From: Myxococcales bacterium
GTDB taxonomy: Bacteria > Myxococcota_A > Polyangia > Haliangiales > Haliangiaceae
Direction: 5' to 3'
DNA: 64,000 bases
Assembly (NCBI GenBank): GCA_016707895.1
Contig: JADJGV010000034.1
Span: forward strand, 806,001 to 870,000
Each line of letters starts with the position of its first letter. Position 1 is the stretch's first letter. A model generated the notes under the pieces. That model had not been told where the DNA came from and made no database searches. It saw only the letters and a list, made by a program, of their open reading frames with translations. Both the position numbers and the translations under genes were made by a program. Below, piece by piece: positions 1-9,395 of the stretch.

Positions 1-907
1 CCTGGATCTTGAAGACGAAGCCCGACACCTTGGGCTCGCCGGGGTCGACCGCGCGCTCGACCGCCGGCTGCGGCCGCGGCGGCGGCGCCAGCTCGGCGAT
101 GCCGGCCAGCAGCTCGCGCACGCCGAAGTTGTTGACCGCCGAGCCGAAGAACACCGGCGTCATGTGGCCCTCGCGGTAGCTCTGCAGGTCGAGCGGCTTG
201 CACAGCCCGCGCACCATCTCGACGTCGCCGCGCAGCTTGGTCACCGCGTGCTCGGGCAGGAGCTTGTCGAGCTTGGGATCGCCCAAGCCCTCGCAGACGA
301 TCGCCTCCTGGATGTACTCGCCCTTGCTGCGCTCCATCAGGTGCAGCTGATCGCCGCGCAGGTCGTAGCAGCCGAGGAAGCCCTGGCCCATGCCGATCGG
401 CCAGGTCGCGGGGGTCACGTCGAGCGCCAGCGTGTGCTCGATCTCGTCGAGCAGCTCGAACGGGTCGCGGCCCTCGCGGTCGAGCTTGTTGATGAAGGTG
501 ACGATCGGCACGTCGCGCATGCGACACACCTCGAACAGCTTCTTGGTCTGGGCCTCGATGCCCTTGGCGGCGTCGATCACCATGACCGCCGAGTCGACCG
601 CGGTCAGCGTGCGGTAGGTGTCCTCCGAGAAGTCCTGGTGGCCGGGGGTGTCGAGCAGGTTGAACGTGCGTTCGGCGTAGTCGAAGGTCATCACCGAGGT
701 GGTCACCGAGATGCCGCGCTCGCGCTCGACCTTCATCCAGTCCGAGGTGGCGCGCCGGCGATCGCCGCGGGCCTTGACCGCGCCGGCCAGCTGGATCGCG
801 CCGCCGAACAGCAGCAGCTTCTCGGTCAGCGTGGTCTTGCCGGCGTCGGGGTGGGCGATGATCGCGAAGGTCCGACGACGGGCGACCTCGGGGGGCAACT
901 CGGGCAT
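1..907 (-). CDS. prfC: Peptide chain release factor 3, N-terminal part (cut by window edge)
   Basis: The first 302 residues of RF3, the GTPase that recycles RF1/RF2 from the ribosome after termination. The start is the ATG at 907 ([20 protein letters not shown]). The P-loop [11 protein letters not shown] lies near residue 20, the G3 motif DTPGHQDF near 93 and the G4 motif NKLD near 140, all with the spacing of a translational GTPase. Segments such as [19 protein letters not shown] are diagnostic of RF3 rather than EF-G. The gene runs off the left edge before the end of domain II. It is divergent from the small gene at 962, with only 54 bp between the two start codons, so both promoters must lie in that gap. 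Confidence 0.95.
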   Translation of the reverse strand, partial: MPELPPEVARRRTFAIIAHPDAGKTTLTEKLLLFGGAIQLAGAVKARGDRRRATSDWMKVERERGISVTTSVMTFDYAERTFNLLDTPGHQDFSEDTYRTLTAVDSAVMVIDAAKGIEAQTKKLFEVCRMRDVPIVTFINKLDREGRDPFELLDEIEHTLALDVTPATWPIGMGQGFLGCYDLRGDQLHLMERSKGEYIQEAIVCEGLGDPKLDKLLPEHAVTKLRGDVEMVRGLCKPLDLQSYREGHMTPVFFGSAVNNFGVRELLAGIAELAPPPRPQPAVERAVDPGEPKVSGFVFKIQ

Positions 908-961
908 GGCGGCGCAATCTACGCGCCTGGCCGGCCGGCGCCAATGGTATAGGCTGTCCCC

Positions 962-1336
962 GTGGACGATCGCACGCCGCTGACCATCGCCGAGGCCGAG
1001 GCCATGCTGGACGGGTTGCCGCTGGTGGCGGCGATGGGGGGCGGGATGAACGACATCAAGGCGGTCCGGGAGAAGTGCCTGGCCGCCGGCATCCCGGTGC
1101 TGATGGGGTGCCCCGGCGGCGGCAGGGGTTGAGGCACCAAGACGCACCTCCTGGTCGAGGAGGACGACGTGCCGGCCATCGCGGCGCTGCTGGCTGACGA
1201 CTGGCAGGCCTCGCTGGCCCGCGAAGGCGTGGCGCCGGTGGCCCCCACCGACGCGGCCGCGTGCCCGGCGTGCGGCGCGACCGACGAGCTGACCGCCGAC
1301 GGTGAGTGCCCGGGCTGCGGCCTGGTGCTCGGCTAG
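962..1336 (+). CDS. Probable selenoprotein with in-frame TGA (Sec57) and C-terminal zinc ribbon
   Basis: Starting at GTG 962, one frame is coding-like for 124 codons to TAG 1334-1336, except for a single TGA at 1130-1132 (codon 57). The frame reads through as [17 protein letters not shown], then a helical stretch ([17 protein letters not shown]) and a zinc ribbon made of CPACG and CPGCG. The N-terminal half contains [15 protein letters not shown]. From memory, small myxobacterial proteins with the same helix-Gly-turn-ribbon plan carry a Cys near the TGA position; this is recall, not a search. A hairpin with a GGUC apical loop follows the TGA at bSECIS distance. If TGA were a stop, a 56-residue peptide would result and the clearly coding zinc ribbon would be orphaned. 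A redox role is inference. Sequencing error (TGC to TGA) remains possible. Confidence 0.7.
1133..1173 (+). promoter_or_regulatory. Bacterial SECIS-like hairpin just after the TGA
   Basis: CCTCCT (1147-1152) pairs perfectly with AGGAGG (1158-1163) around the loop GGTCG. An outer helix GGCAC (1133-1137) with GTGCC (1169-1173) starts at the base next to the TGA. The apical loop begins 20 nt after the TGA, against 18 nt in E. coli fdhF as I recall it, whose loop also begins GGUC. This geometry fits SelB-dependent recoding elements. Caution: the inner stem lies over Leu-Leu-Val-Glu-Glu codons, and common codon choices can create such pairing by chance. Confidence 0.55.
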
Positions 1337-1584
1337 TCCGCGAGCCGCGGCGCGACGGCGCCGACCTCGAGACGCCGCCGGCGTGCTCGGCGACCTGCGC
1401 GTTCGACGTCGCGCGCGCTTTGCACGGTTCGCGGAGCGCGGCGCATGCGGTGCTGGCGACGACCGCGCGGCCGCCGCCTGGACCCGCTGGACGCGGCCGG
1501 CCCGGGCACGGGAGATGCAGTCTCCGACGGCGCGGGCCGCCGGCCTCCGCACCGCGGACACGCGGCCCGTCGATCGGAGGCCCC

Positions 1585-2742
1585 ATGTTGCGGCTGCGGA
1601 CCCTCGCGCTCACGATGCTGGTGGCGGCGGCGTGCACCGGGACGACCAGCGGTGGCGACGACGCCGCGGTCGACGGCGCCATCCCGCCGATCGACGCCGC
1701 GGGAGACATCGACGCGGCGATCGACGCGGCGATCGACGCGGCGATCGACGCAGCCGTCGACGCCCCGCTCGCGCCGTGCGACATGCCGGCGATGGGCGAG
1801 GAGGTCGCGACGCTGGCCGGCTGCCCGAGCGCCGGCGCCGCCGACGGCGTGCGCGGCATGGCGCGGTTCGCCAACCCGGTCAACGTGCTGGCCGGCGACG
1901 GCGAGGTCTACGTCGCCGACTTCGACAATGGGCGGATCCGCGCGGTCGCGCCCGACGGCGCCACCCGCACGCTGGTGATGGCGAGCAACTTCCGGCGGCC
2001 GTTCGGCCTGGCGCTGCACGCCGGCGTGCTCTACGTGTCGACCGACGACAACGATCTGGGCGCGCACTCGAGCACGACCGGCACGGTGTGGCGGGTCGAC
2101 CTGGCGTCGGGTGCGGCGACCGTCGTCGCCCGCGATCTCGGGCGACCGCGCGGCCTGGCGGCGCTGCCCGATGGGCGGCTGGTGCTCTCCGACTACGTCC
2201 ACCACACGGTGTCGCTGTTGACGCCGACCACCGGCGAGGTGGTGGTGCTGGCCGGCGCGCGCGATCAGCCCGGCTACGCCGACGGCCGCGGCGCCGCGGC
2301 GCGGTTCGACGGCGCCTACGGCGTGGCGCTGCTCGCCGACGGCCGGATCGCGGTCGCTGACTACAACAACCACCGCCTCCGCGCGATCACGCTGGCCGGC
2401 GACGTCACGACCTTGGCCGGCACCGGCGCCCGCGGCCGCGCCGACGGCCTCGCTGCGTCGGCGAGCTTCGGCTCCCCGCAGGCGCTGGCCACCGACGCCG
2501 CCGGCCGCCTGTACGTCAGCGACACCGACAGCTTCACCGTGCGGGTGCTGGCCGACGGCGCCGTCGCGACGGTCGCGGGCGCGGGCACCGGCGGCTGGCT
2601 CGACGGGCCGCGCCTGACCGCGCAGTTCTGGGGCCTCGAGGGCCTGGCGGTCGCCGCCGACGGCCGCACGCTGTGGGTCGCCGACGGCAGCCGCGGCGAG
2701 GACGTGCCGTACCACCGGGTGCGACGGGTCGAGCTGCCGTGA
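1585..2742 (+). CDS. NHL/SMP-30-like beta-propeller lipoprotein
   Basis: 385 residues from ATG 1585, which has a GGAGG ribosome site at 1576-1580; upstream codons in the same frame look non-coding. Residues 1-17 are a lipoprotein signal (LVAAACTG lipobox). A low-complexity linker rich in IDAA follows, then a Cys-containing segment and NHL-like repeats, for example [46 protein letters not shown] and [14 protein letters not shown]. These repeats normally form a six-bladed propeller that binds ligands or proteins. It is probably anchored in the outer membrane facing outward or in the periplasm. The specific ligand is unknown. It is followed 48 bp later by another lipoprotein. Confidence 0.85.
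   Translation: MLRLRTLALTMLVAAACTGTTSGGDDAAVDGAIPPIDAAGDIDAAIDAAIDAAIDAAVDAPLAPCDMPAMGEEVATLAGCPSAGAADGVRGMARFANPVNVLAGDGEVYVADFDNGRIRAVAPDGATRTLVMASNFRRPFGLALHAGVLYVSTDDNDLGAHSSTTGTVWRVDLASGAATVVARDLGRPRGLAALPDGRLVLSDYVHHTVSLLTPTTGEVVVLAGARDQPGYADGRGAAARFDGAYGVALLADGRIAVADYNNHRLRAITLAGDVTTLAGTGARGRADGLAASASFGSPQALATDAAGRLYVSDTDSFTVRVLADGAVATVAGAGTGGWLDGPRLTAQFWGLEGLAVAADGRTLWVADGSRGEDVPYHRVRRVELP
1708..1761 (+). repeat. Short tandem repeat (12-bp unit) coding for IDAA linker
   Basis: About four and a half copies of ATCGACGCGGCG, the last one diverged. It codes for the flexible linker after the lipid-anchored cysteine of the propeller lipoprotein. The repeat number is an even multiple of codons, so slippage would change linker length without breaking the frame. 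Confidence 0.85.
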
Positions 2743-2790
2743 ACCTTCGCGCGTATCGAGCGCCGGGGCGCTGCGCTACCATCGCCGCCA

Positions 2791-5148
2791 ATGCGCACGG
2801 CGATGTCCCTCGGCTTGCTCCTCGCGCTCGGCCTGGCCGGCTGCGGCGGCTGTGACAACACCAGCGGCGGGGGCGTCGACGGCGCCGATGGGACCGGCTT
2901 GTGCGGCGGCGTGGCATGCACGGCGGAGCAGGCGTGCCGCTACGACACCTGCGTGCCGACGCCGAGCGCGTGCGTCGATGGTCGCTGCCCCGGCGACCTG
3001 CGCTGCGACACCCCCGCGAACGAGTGCCTGCCGTGGGGCGTCGGCCCCGGCGGCACGTTCGACACCGCGTGCGTCCGCGAGGTCGTGCCCGGCGTGTTCT
3101 TCCCCGGCGTGCAGTGCGAGTGGCTGGGCCCGCCCGCCGGCGATCCGTTCCCCGATCACAAGAACGTGCTCGGCTCGCCGATGGTGGCCGATCTCGGGCT
3201 CGGGGCCGGCGAGTTCACCAGCCCGTCGATCGTCTTCATCTCGTACAACTTCACCGACGGCGGCGCCGAGTCGTGCGCCGGCAGCAACCCGGCGTACTTC
3301 GGCGTGCTGCGCATCATCGACGGCGCCACCTGCGGCCAGTTGGCCAGCCTGCCCAACCCGATCATCGCGGCGCAGTCGGTGGCGATCGCCGATCTCGGCG
3401 GCGTCGATCGCAAGCCAGAGATCGTCGCGGCCCGCCAGGACGGCGGGCTGATCGCGTTCACCCGCTCGGCGGCCGGCGCCTGGGGCGTCTTGTGGTCGTC
3501 GGCCGACACCTACGGCGACGCGTTCTGCAACTGGACCGGCCTGTCGATCCACGATCTCGACGACGACGGCGTGCCCGAGATCATGTACCAGGGCGCGGTC
3601 TACTCGGCGGCCGGCGTGCTGCTCAACACGCCGATCGTGCCGACGACGCTCGAGCCGCGCTCGACCGGCTACATCCCGGTGATCGCCGACGTCGACAACG
3701 ACGGCGCGCCCGAGTTGGTGGCGGGCCCGCAGATCTACGACTGGGATCGCACCACCACCGAGTGGGTGCCGGCCCAGGCCATCGGCGGGGTCGGCGGGCG
3801 GGTCGCGGTGGCCGACCTCGGCACCTTCGGCGCCGCCGCCGGCGCCGACGATCGCGGCGCGCTCGACGGCCAGGCCGAGGTGGTGGTGGTCAACGCCGGC
3901 CTGGTCCACGCCTACACGCTGACCGGGCGCGAGGTGTTCACCGGCGCGCTGCAGGGCACGCCGGCCGGCAACGGCGGCCCGCCGACCCTGGCCGACTTCG
4001 ACGGCGACGGCCGCGTCGAGATCGCGTCGGCCGGCGGCTCGGCCTACACCGTGTTCGATCCCGATTGCGTCACCGGCGCCGCTGCGGCGGTGTGTGCCAG
4101 CGGCCGCGCCGACGGCATCCTGTGGACCCAGCCGTCGCAGGACCTGTCGTCGAACGTGACCGGCTCGTCGGTGTTCGACTTCGAGGGCGACGGCCGCGCC
4201 GAGGTGGTCTACGCCGACGAGTGCTTCACCCGGGTCTACGACGGCACCAGCGGCCAGGTGGTGTACTCGCGGTTCCGCCGCTCGTGCACCTGGTACGAGA
4301 ACCCGATCGTCGCCGACGTCGACGCCGACTTCAACGCCGAGATCGTCGTGCCGTCCAACACCAACTGCAACGTCACCTGCCCGGCGCTCGATCCGATCTT
4401 CGACGGCGTGCAGTGCCTGGACAACTCCGACTGCCCGGCCAGCGCGCCGTGCGGCCGCGACGCGGCGACCGACACGCTGGGCAAGTGCCGCTGCACCGTC
4501 GACGCCGACTGCGGTGGCGACAACTTCGTGTGCCGCGACCCGATCGCCGGCCCGGCCGCCGCTGGCAAGGTGTGCCGCGCCGAGAACCCCGGCCCGGGCA
4601 CGGCGTTCGGCGTGCGGGTGATCGCCGATCGCGTCGACCGCTGGGTGGGGACCCGGCCGATCTGGAACCAGCACGCGTACAGCGTCACCAACGTCGACGA
4701 CAACGGCGTCGTGCCGCGGACGTCGCAGTGGCTGCGCAACTGGACCCAGCCCAACCTCAACAACTTCCGCCAGAACAGCCCGGGCAGCGGGCTCGGCGCC
4801 GGCGCGTCGCCGGATCTCACCGCCCATGCCGCGACGATCACCTGCATCGCCGGCGGCGCCCGGGTCACGGTCAACGTGTGCAACCGCGGCACCGAGCCGG
4901 TGGCCCGCGGCCTGACGGTGTCGGTCTACGGCGGCAGCCCGCCGGGCGCGCTCGGCTGTCAGGCCCAGACCATCGGCACGCTGGTGCCGGGGACCTGCCA
5001 GGACGTCAGCTGCGACTGGCCCGCGGCCGGCAGCGTCGGCACGGTGATCGTCGACGATCGCGGCATGCAGGTGGGGGCGAACCTGGAGTGCCGCGAGGAC
5101 AACAACACGCTGGTGCTGACCGGCATCAACTGCCCGGTTGGGCCGTAG
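2791..5148 (+). CDS. Large VCBS/FG-GAP repeat lipoprotein with C-terminal CARDB-like domain
   Basis: 785 residues. The N-terminus is a lipoprotein signal (LALGLAGCGG). A Cys-rich region with several CxxxxCxxxxC spacings follows (residues 30-80). The middle carries repeated calcium-type loops such as DLDDDGVPEI, DVDNDGAPELV, DFDGDGRVEIAS, DFEGDGRAEVVYAD and DVDADFNAEIVV, typical of FG-GAP/VCBS propeller blades. Around residues 530-600 lies a second Cys-rich insert of EGF-like spacing. The last 110 residues (RVTVNVCNRGTEPVARG) resemble a CARDB adhesion module. Such proteins are common surface lipoproteins of myxobacteria; binding partners are unknown. The frame is unbroken. A 793-codon open frame on the opposite strand is a shadow. 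Confidence 0.85.
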   Translation: MRTAMSLGLLLALGLAGCGGCDNTSGGGVDGADGTGLCGGVACTAEQACRYDTCVPTPSACVDGRCPGDLRCDTPANECLPWGVGPGGTFDTACVREVVPGVFFPGVQCEWLGPPAGDPFPDHKNVLGSPMVADLGLGAGEFTSPSIVFISYNFTDGGAESCAGSNPAYFGVLRIIDGATCGQLASLPNPIIAAQSVAIADLGGVDRKPEIVAARQDGGLIAFTRSAAGAWGVLWSSADTYGDAFCNWTGLSIHDLDDDGVPEIMYQGAVYSAAGVLLNTPIVPTTLEPRSTGYIPVIADVDNDGAPELVAGPQIYDWDRTTTEWVPAQAIGGVGGRVAVADLGTFGAAAGADDRGALDGQAEVVVVNAGLVHAYTLTGREVFTGALQGTPAGNGGPPTLADFDGDGRVEIASAGGSAYTVFDPDCVTGAAAAVCASGRADGILWTQPSQDLSSNVTGSSVFDFEGDGRAEVVYADECFTRVYDGTSGQVVYSRFRRSCTWYENPIVADVDADFNAEIVVPSNTNCNVTCPALDPIFDGVQCLDNSDCPASAPCGRDAATDTLGKCRCTVDADCGGDNFVCRDPIAGPAAAGKVCRAENPGPGTAFGVRVIADRVDRWVGTRPIWNQHAYSVTNVDDNGVVPRTSQWLRNWTQPNLNNFRQNSPGSGLGAGASPDLTAHAATITCIAGGARVTVNVCNRGTEPVARGLTVSVYGGSPPGALGCQAQTIGTLVPGTCQDVSCDWPAAGSVGTVIVDDRGMQVGANLECREDNNTLVLTGINCPVGP

Positions 5149-5169
5149 GGACCGCAACGCACCCGCGCC

Positions 5170-6480
5170 TTAGCGGCCACCCGCCTTTGCGGATCCCCGC
5201 GTTCTCCTGGCCGGTGGGGCCTGGGATCGGCGGCGCTTGCGTGCCGCCGGCGGCGTCCTGACTTCGGCGCCCGCCTGAGCCGGAGCCGCCGCGACCTCGC
5301 CGCCAGCATGCGGCGGCGCCACCGCTTGTTCGCCTTCCACGTGGGATGGCGGCGCCCCGTACGGCCGCCCATCGGCGTGCACGAACCGCAGCTTGCCGGG
5401 CGCAGTGCCGACGATCTGTAGCCGACCATCGTGCGCCGCCTTGTGGTGCGCCGAGCAAAGCGCCGTCAGCTTGGTCGGCGTGTGATCGCCTCCCTCCACC
5501 CGCGGCACGATGTGGTGCACGTCGACGTACCGCGCGTTGCGGCACCCCGGCACGACGCACCGCCCGCGATCCCGCCGCAGCACGGCGCGCCGGGTCCGCG
5601 GCGGGATCGTCTTGGTCACCCGCGCGGGCTCGTCACCGTCGACCCGCCCGAGGAGCTCGGCGTCGCACGACGCCTGCGCCAGCTCCGTTTCACTGATCTC
5701 GATCGTGTGCCCGGCCACGTCCTGCCAAGCGCGGAGGCAGTCGGGGCACCGCGTGATCGCGATCTGATACATGGGCCTGGACGCCGCCGCGGCATCTCCC
5801 GCGTGGGATCCCGCCGCGGCATCTCCCACGTGGGAGCCCGCGCCGGGCAGCTGGCCATCGCACAAGGTCGCGAGCAGGTCGCCATCGGTGAGCGGGTGCC
5901 CGCACGCCGCCTCCAGCGCGCGCCGCGCCGCGGTGAACTTGCCCCGCACCGCCGCCGGCAGCAGCAGCCGCAGCTCGTGCAGGCGCGCGGCGGGGGCCGG
6001 CGGATCCTCCGGCGAGTCGCCCCGCCGCCGCCCGCTCACCATCTCCTCGATCTCCCGCACGGTGTGCTTGGCCGCCGCCGTCAGCCACGCCGCCTCGGTG
6101 TCGACCGTCGCGACCCGGGTCAGCTCGCGCGCGGCGCTGTACGCGACGTCGCCGGCGGACATCGCCGCCCGCAGCTTCGGCAGGACCGCGAGCGCGTCGG
6201 CCACCCGCAGCCGCTCCCGCGCCGGCCCCGGCGCGTAGCCCAGGATGCGCTCGACGTACTCGAAGAACGTCGCGAAGCCGAACTCGCGATGGACGCCGAG
6301 CGCCCGCGCGCGCCGCAGCCACGCGGCCTCCTCGACGTCGAGCGCCGCCCGCCGCCGCGCCAGCCCGCGCAACGTCCGGTCGACCTCGCGCCAGTCGTCC
6401 GCGGCCGCCGCGCCAGCCGCCGCCGCGGCGGCGGCCGCCGCCTCGCTCACCTTCAGTCCGCCCGCTGCACCGTCCACCAT
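5170..6480 (-). CDS. DUF222/HNH endonuclease-like protein, copy 1
   Basis: 436 residues from ATG 6480, preceded by a GAGGG site seven bases upstream; an in-frame ATG at 6555 exists but is TTG in the sister copy. Residues 1-40 are Ala-rich, about 40-215 are an alpha-helical DUF222 region, about 215-240 are a Gly-Ser-His spacer, and about 300-345 hold an HNH nuclease motif (CVVPGC, DVHHIVPR, LCSAHHKAAHDG). A CPDC pair may bind zinc. The C-terminal 60 residues are a low-complexity tail with an Arg-rich end. Proteins of this type resemble the actinobacterial 13E12 repeat family. Near-identical copy 2 lies inverted at 35977. Function is unproven; a selfish or repeat-associated nuclease is inference. 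Confidence 0.85.
   Translation of the reverse strand: MVDGAAGGLKVSEAAAAAAAAAGAAAADDWREVDRTLRGLARRRAALDVEEAAWLRRARALGVHREFGFATFFEYVERILGYAPGPARERLRVADALAVLPKLRAAMSAGDVAYSAARELTRVATVDTEAAWLTAAAKHTVREIEEMVSGRRRGDSPEDPPAPAARLHELRLLLPAAVRGKFTAARRALEAACGHPLTDGDLLATLCDGQLPGAGSHVGDAAAGSHAGDAAAASRPMYQIAITRCPDCLRAWQDVAGHTIEISETELAQASCDAELLGRVDGDEPARVTKTIPPRTRRAVLRRDRGRCVVPGCRNARYVDVHHIVPRVEGGDHTPTKLTALCSAHHKAAHDGRLQIVGTAPGKLRFVHADGRPYGAPPSHVEGEQAVAPPHAGGEVAAAPAQAGAEVRTPPAARKRRRSQAPPARRTRGSAKAGGR
5797..5835 (-). repeat. Two 12-bp CACGTG palindromes 27 bp apart inside the HNH gene
   Basis: TCCCGCGTGGGA (5797-5808) and TCCCACGTGGGA (5824-5835) lie 27 bp apart in the spacer between DUF222 and HNH, coding for GSHVGDAA-type repeats. 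A related half-site occurs near 5336-5347 in the tail-coding part. Confidence 0.8.
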
Positions 6481-6640
6481 GCCCAGGCCCTCAGCAAGCC
6501 GCACGCCAGCCGTAACCCCGCGACGCCTGGCGCCGCGTGTCCGAATCTCGGACATAATGGCCGGATTCGTCCGGTTTCGTCCGGCGTTCCGGCCATCCCC
6601 GGACAGCCGCGGGTGTCCGGCGCCGGACACCCCGCAGCCC
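6481..6640 (-). promoter_or_regulatory. Conserved palindromic leader upstream of HNH copy 1
   Basis: This non-coding stretch is closely repeated upstream of copy 2. It contains TGTCCGA-ATC-TCGGACA (6538-6554), the 16-bp palindrome TGTCCGGCGCCGGACA (6614-6629) and several further CCGGAC/GTCCGG units in between. Conservation outside the coding region suggests operators, a transcript structure or element ends that moved with the gene. Confidence 0.6.
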
Positions 6641-6768
6641 TCGCCGCCCCGATGCGCCCGGCGAAGCAGCCCGGCAGTGACCGGCATTGGGGTTGGCGCC
6701 AAGCGTTCGGCGTTGGCTTGGGCGACCGCGACGGAGCGCCGAGCCGTGCTGCATCCGGAGCCGGCGGT

Positions 6769-7425
6769 TCAGCGGCGGGCGCGGACGTGGAGCGACTCGA
6801 ACATCAGGCCGCGGGTGCGGGTCTGGTCGAGCTCGCGGCGGCGGTCGGGGCCGCCGCCGTCGATCGTCGCGGCGGAGGCGAGCTCGCGGCGGGCGTAGTC
6901 GGTCCAGACGCGGGGATCGTCGCGGCAGTCGTAGCGACGGCAGGTGGCGGGGCGGTGGGCGTAGGCGTCGCAGCCGGTGGCGCCGAGGTGGGCGCAGCGG
7001 CCGTCGGGGCCGTGGCGCAGGAGGTACGGGCGGCCGTGCTCCCAGCGCAGGATCCCCTCGTCGAGGTCCTGGCTGGAGAGCGCCACGTCGAACTCGCAGC
7101 AGCGCGCGCCGCAGATCGGCAAGAGCTCGAGGCACGGCGGACCGTCGTGGGGCGGCTCGGCGTACTTGTCGACGTCGTCGGCGATGACGACGCGGCCGGG
7201 CGCGTTGGCGTCGGCGAGCGCGATCGCCGGGAGCAGCGCCGCGGCGCGGGCGTCGACGGCGGCCTCGGCGGCGGTGGGATCGGCGGTGGTCGCCGCGACC
7301 TGCTCTCCGAGCGCCACCACCCGCGCCGCCAGCGCGCGCAGATCGCCGCGCAGCTCCTCGAGCGCGAGCAACGTCGCGCGCACCGTCTGCAGCAGCTCGG
7401 CGGCGGTCAGCTCGGGCTCGGCCAT
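6769..7425 (-). CDS. YkgJ-family zinc/iron-chelating cysteine-cluster protein
   Basis: 218 residues. The first 75 residues are helical and possibly coiled coil (LLALEELRGDLRALAARV). Residues 100-190 hold the cysteine cluster CGARCCEF, followed by CAHLGATGCDAYAHRP and TCRRYDCRDDPRVW, matching the CxxCC...C...C...C layout of the YkgJ/UPF0153 family. Members are thought to bind zinc or iron-sulfur, but the function is not established. The gene lies between the HNH leader and an outer-membrane protein gene read in the same direction, 15 bp downstream of the latter's stop side. Confidence 0.8.
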   Translation of the reverse strand: MAEPELTAAELLQTVRATLLALEELRGDLRALAARVVALGEQVAATTADPTAAEAAVDARAAALLPAIALADANAPGRVVIADDVDKYAEPPHDGPPCLELLPICGARCCEFDVALSSQDLDEGILRWEHGRPYLLRHGPDGRCAHLGATGCDAYAHRPATCRRYDCRDDPRVWTDYARRELASAATIDGGGPDRRRELDQTRTRGLMFESLHVRARR

Positions 7426-7443
7426 CGCGGCGTCACGCTCCGC

Positions 7444-8427
7444 TCAGAAGTCGAAGCCGGTGGAGACCGAGAACGTCTTCTGGGCCGCGGCCTGATCGGT
7501 CGAGTCGCAGTTGGTGGTGCGCGAGTTGGTCGTGCACACCGCGTCGGTCGGGCGATCGTCGACCGAGTTGCCGGCCATCGCGTAGGTGCCCTCGAGGGTG
7601 ATCGCGAACACGTAGTAGCGGAGCTTGGCGCCGACGAACACCCGGTGGCGGATGATGTCGTCCTGGTCGCGGAACACGAAGTCGAGGTCGCGGTCGGCCA
7701 TGTTGGCCGGGTCGAGGCCGTCGACGTTGGGCGTGGGATCGATGACCTCGGAGCGCGGGATGATGATCAGCGCGTCGTAGCCGAGGTACGGGTTGGCGTT
7801 CCAGGTGCCGCCGACGCCGAACTGCTTGCCGATCGACGCGTCGATCGAGACGACGGTCAGGTCGAGCTCCTTCTGGCCCATCAGGCGCGAGACCGCGCCG
7901 CGCACCGCCAGCGAGGGGATGGGGAGGTCGTGGTAGCCCTCGTGCAGCGCGAGCTTGGCGTAGCCCTGCGCGGTCCACAGCCGCGAGTCCATCAGGTGCA
8001 CCGCGCCGGCGCCGAACTCGATCGACGGCAGCGGGAGCCACATGCCCTTGCGGACGAACAGCCCGAGGTTGGGCAGCATGCCCTCGCCGTGGGCCATCGC
8101 GCCGGTGCCGCCGGGGTCGGGCGACGCCTGCAGCGCGCGCCAGTAGGGCCGCGTCGACGAGATCGACGTCCACGCCAGATCGGCCGAGAACTGGAAGCCG
8201 CCGAAACCCAGCGTGTCGGCCGGCGTCGACAGCCGCGGCGCCAGCGCCACGCCCAGCTCGCTGACCAGCGATCGGAACTCGAGGTTCTGGCCGACGGTGT
8301 GCGGCGCCCCGGCGCCGTCGTCGACCACGGTGCCCAGGCGGCCGAGCACGAGGTCGTTGTCGCCGGCCGACGCCGCGCGCGGGCAAAGCCAGAGGGCCGC
8401 GGTGAGGACCAAGGCATTACGCCGCAT
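7444..8427 (-). CDS. Putative outer-membrane beta-barrel protein
   Basis: 327 residues with a Sec signal peptide (cleavage likely after ASA near residue 20). The rest is a run of alternating polar and hydrophobic strands, and the chain ends in the aromatic residue F (SVSTGFDF), as outer-membrane barrels do. Two Cys near the C-terminus (VCTTNSRTTNCD) could form a disulfide in a surface loop. No transporter family was recognised. The start ATG at 8427 faces the dispersed repeat at 8475-8550. Confidence 0.65.
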   Translation of the reverse strand: MRRNALVLTAALWLCPRAASAGDNDLVLGRLGTVVDDGAGAPHTVGQNLEFRSLVSELGVALAPRLSTPADTLGFGGFQFSADLAWTSISSTRPYWRALQASPDPGGTGAMAHGEGMLPNLGLFVRKGMWLPLPSIEFGAGAVHLMDSRLWTAQGYAKLALHEGYHDLPIPSLAVRGAVSRLMGQKELDLTVVSIDASIGKQFGVGGTWNANPYLGYDALIIIPRSEVIDPTPNVDGLDPANMADRDLDFVFRDQDDIIRHRVFVGAKLRYYVFAITLEGTYAMAGNSVDDRPTDAVCTTNSRTTNCDSTDQAAAQKTFSVSTGFDF

Positions 8428-8474
8428 TACCGGGAGGGTAGGGCGCGGCCGTCCATCTCGTCAACACGTCCGGG

Positions 8475-8550
8475 CTCTCGCGGGTTTGCGTCTTGGGTGG
8501 GGGCCCCGCGGGGGCATGACCCCGCGGGGGAGGGTTTGGCGACAAACCCT
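8475..8550 (+). repeat. Dispersed two-hairpin repeat, copy A
   Basis: The order is CTCTCGCG box, about 20 nt, hairpin 1 (CCCCGCGGGG-GCATGA-CCCCGCGGGG, 8504-8529), then hairpin 2 (AGGGTTTG-GCGA-CAAACCCT, 8531-8550) with a GNRA-type loop. It sits in the divergent intergenic region, 24 bp before the enoyl-CoA hydratase start codon. Copies B (18812-18882, minus) and C (33312-33380, plus) share the plan. Confidence 0.8.
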
Positions 8551-8573
8551 CAGCAGCGGGGTACCGTGCCTGG

Positions 8574-9350
<777 letters not shown>

Positions 9351-9395
9351 GGTCGGCCTTGCGCCGCCGCGCCCGGCGCAGTACGGACTAGCATC

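Noticed and set aside
1337..1584. Possible gene in the gap between the selenoprotein and the propeller lipoprotein
   Set aside because: Open frames exist but have no coding bias or start signals; nothing can be supported there.
2776..5157. A 793-codon open frame on the minus strand opposite the VCBS lipoprotein
   Set aside because: It is a shadow of GC-rich codon use. Its translation is low-complexity Arg/Ala/Val with no domain, while the plus strand has a signal peptide and repeats.
6553..6555. Upstream ATG (MSEIRTRG) as start of HNH copy 1
   Set aside because: The same place is TTG in copy 2 and lies inside a conserved palindrome; the downstream ATG has a good ribosome site in both copies.
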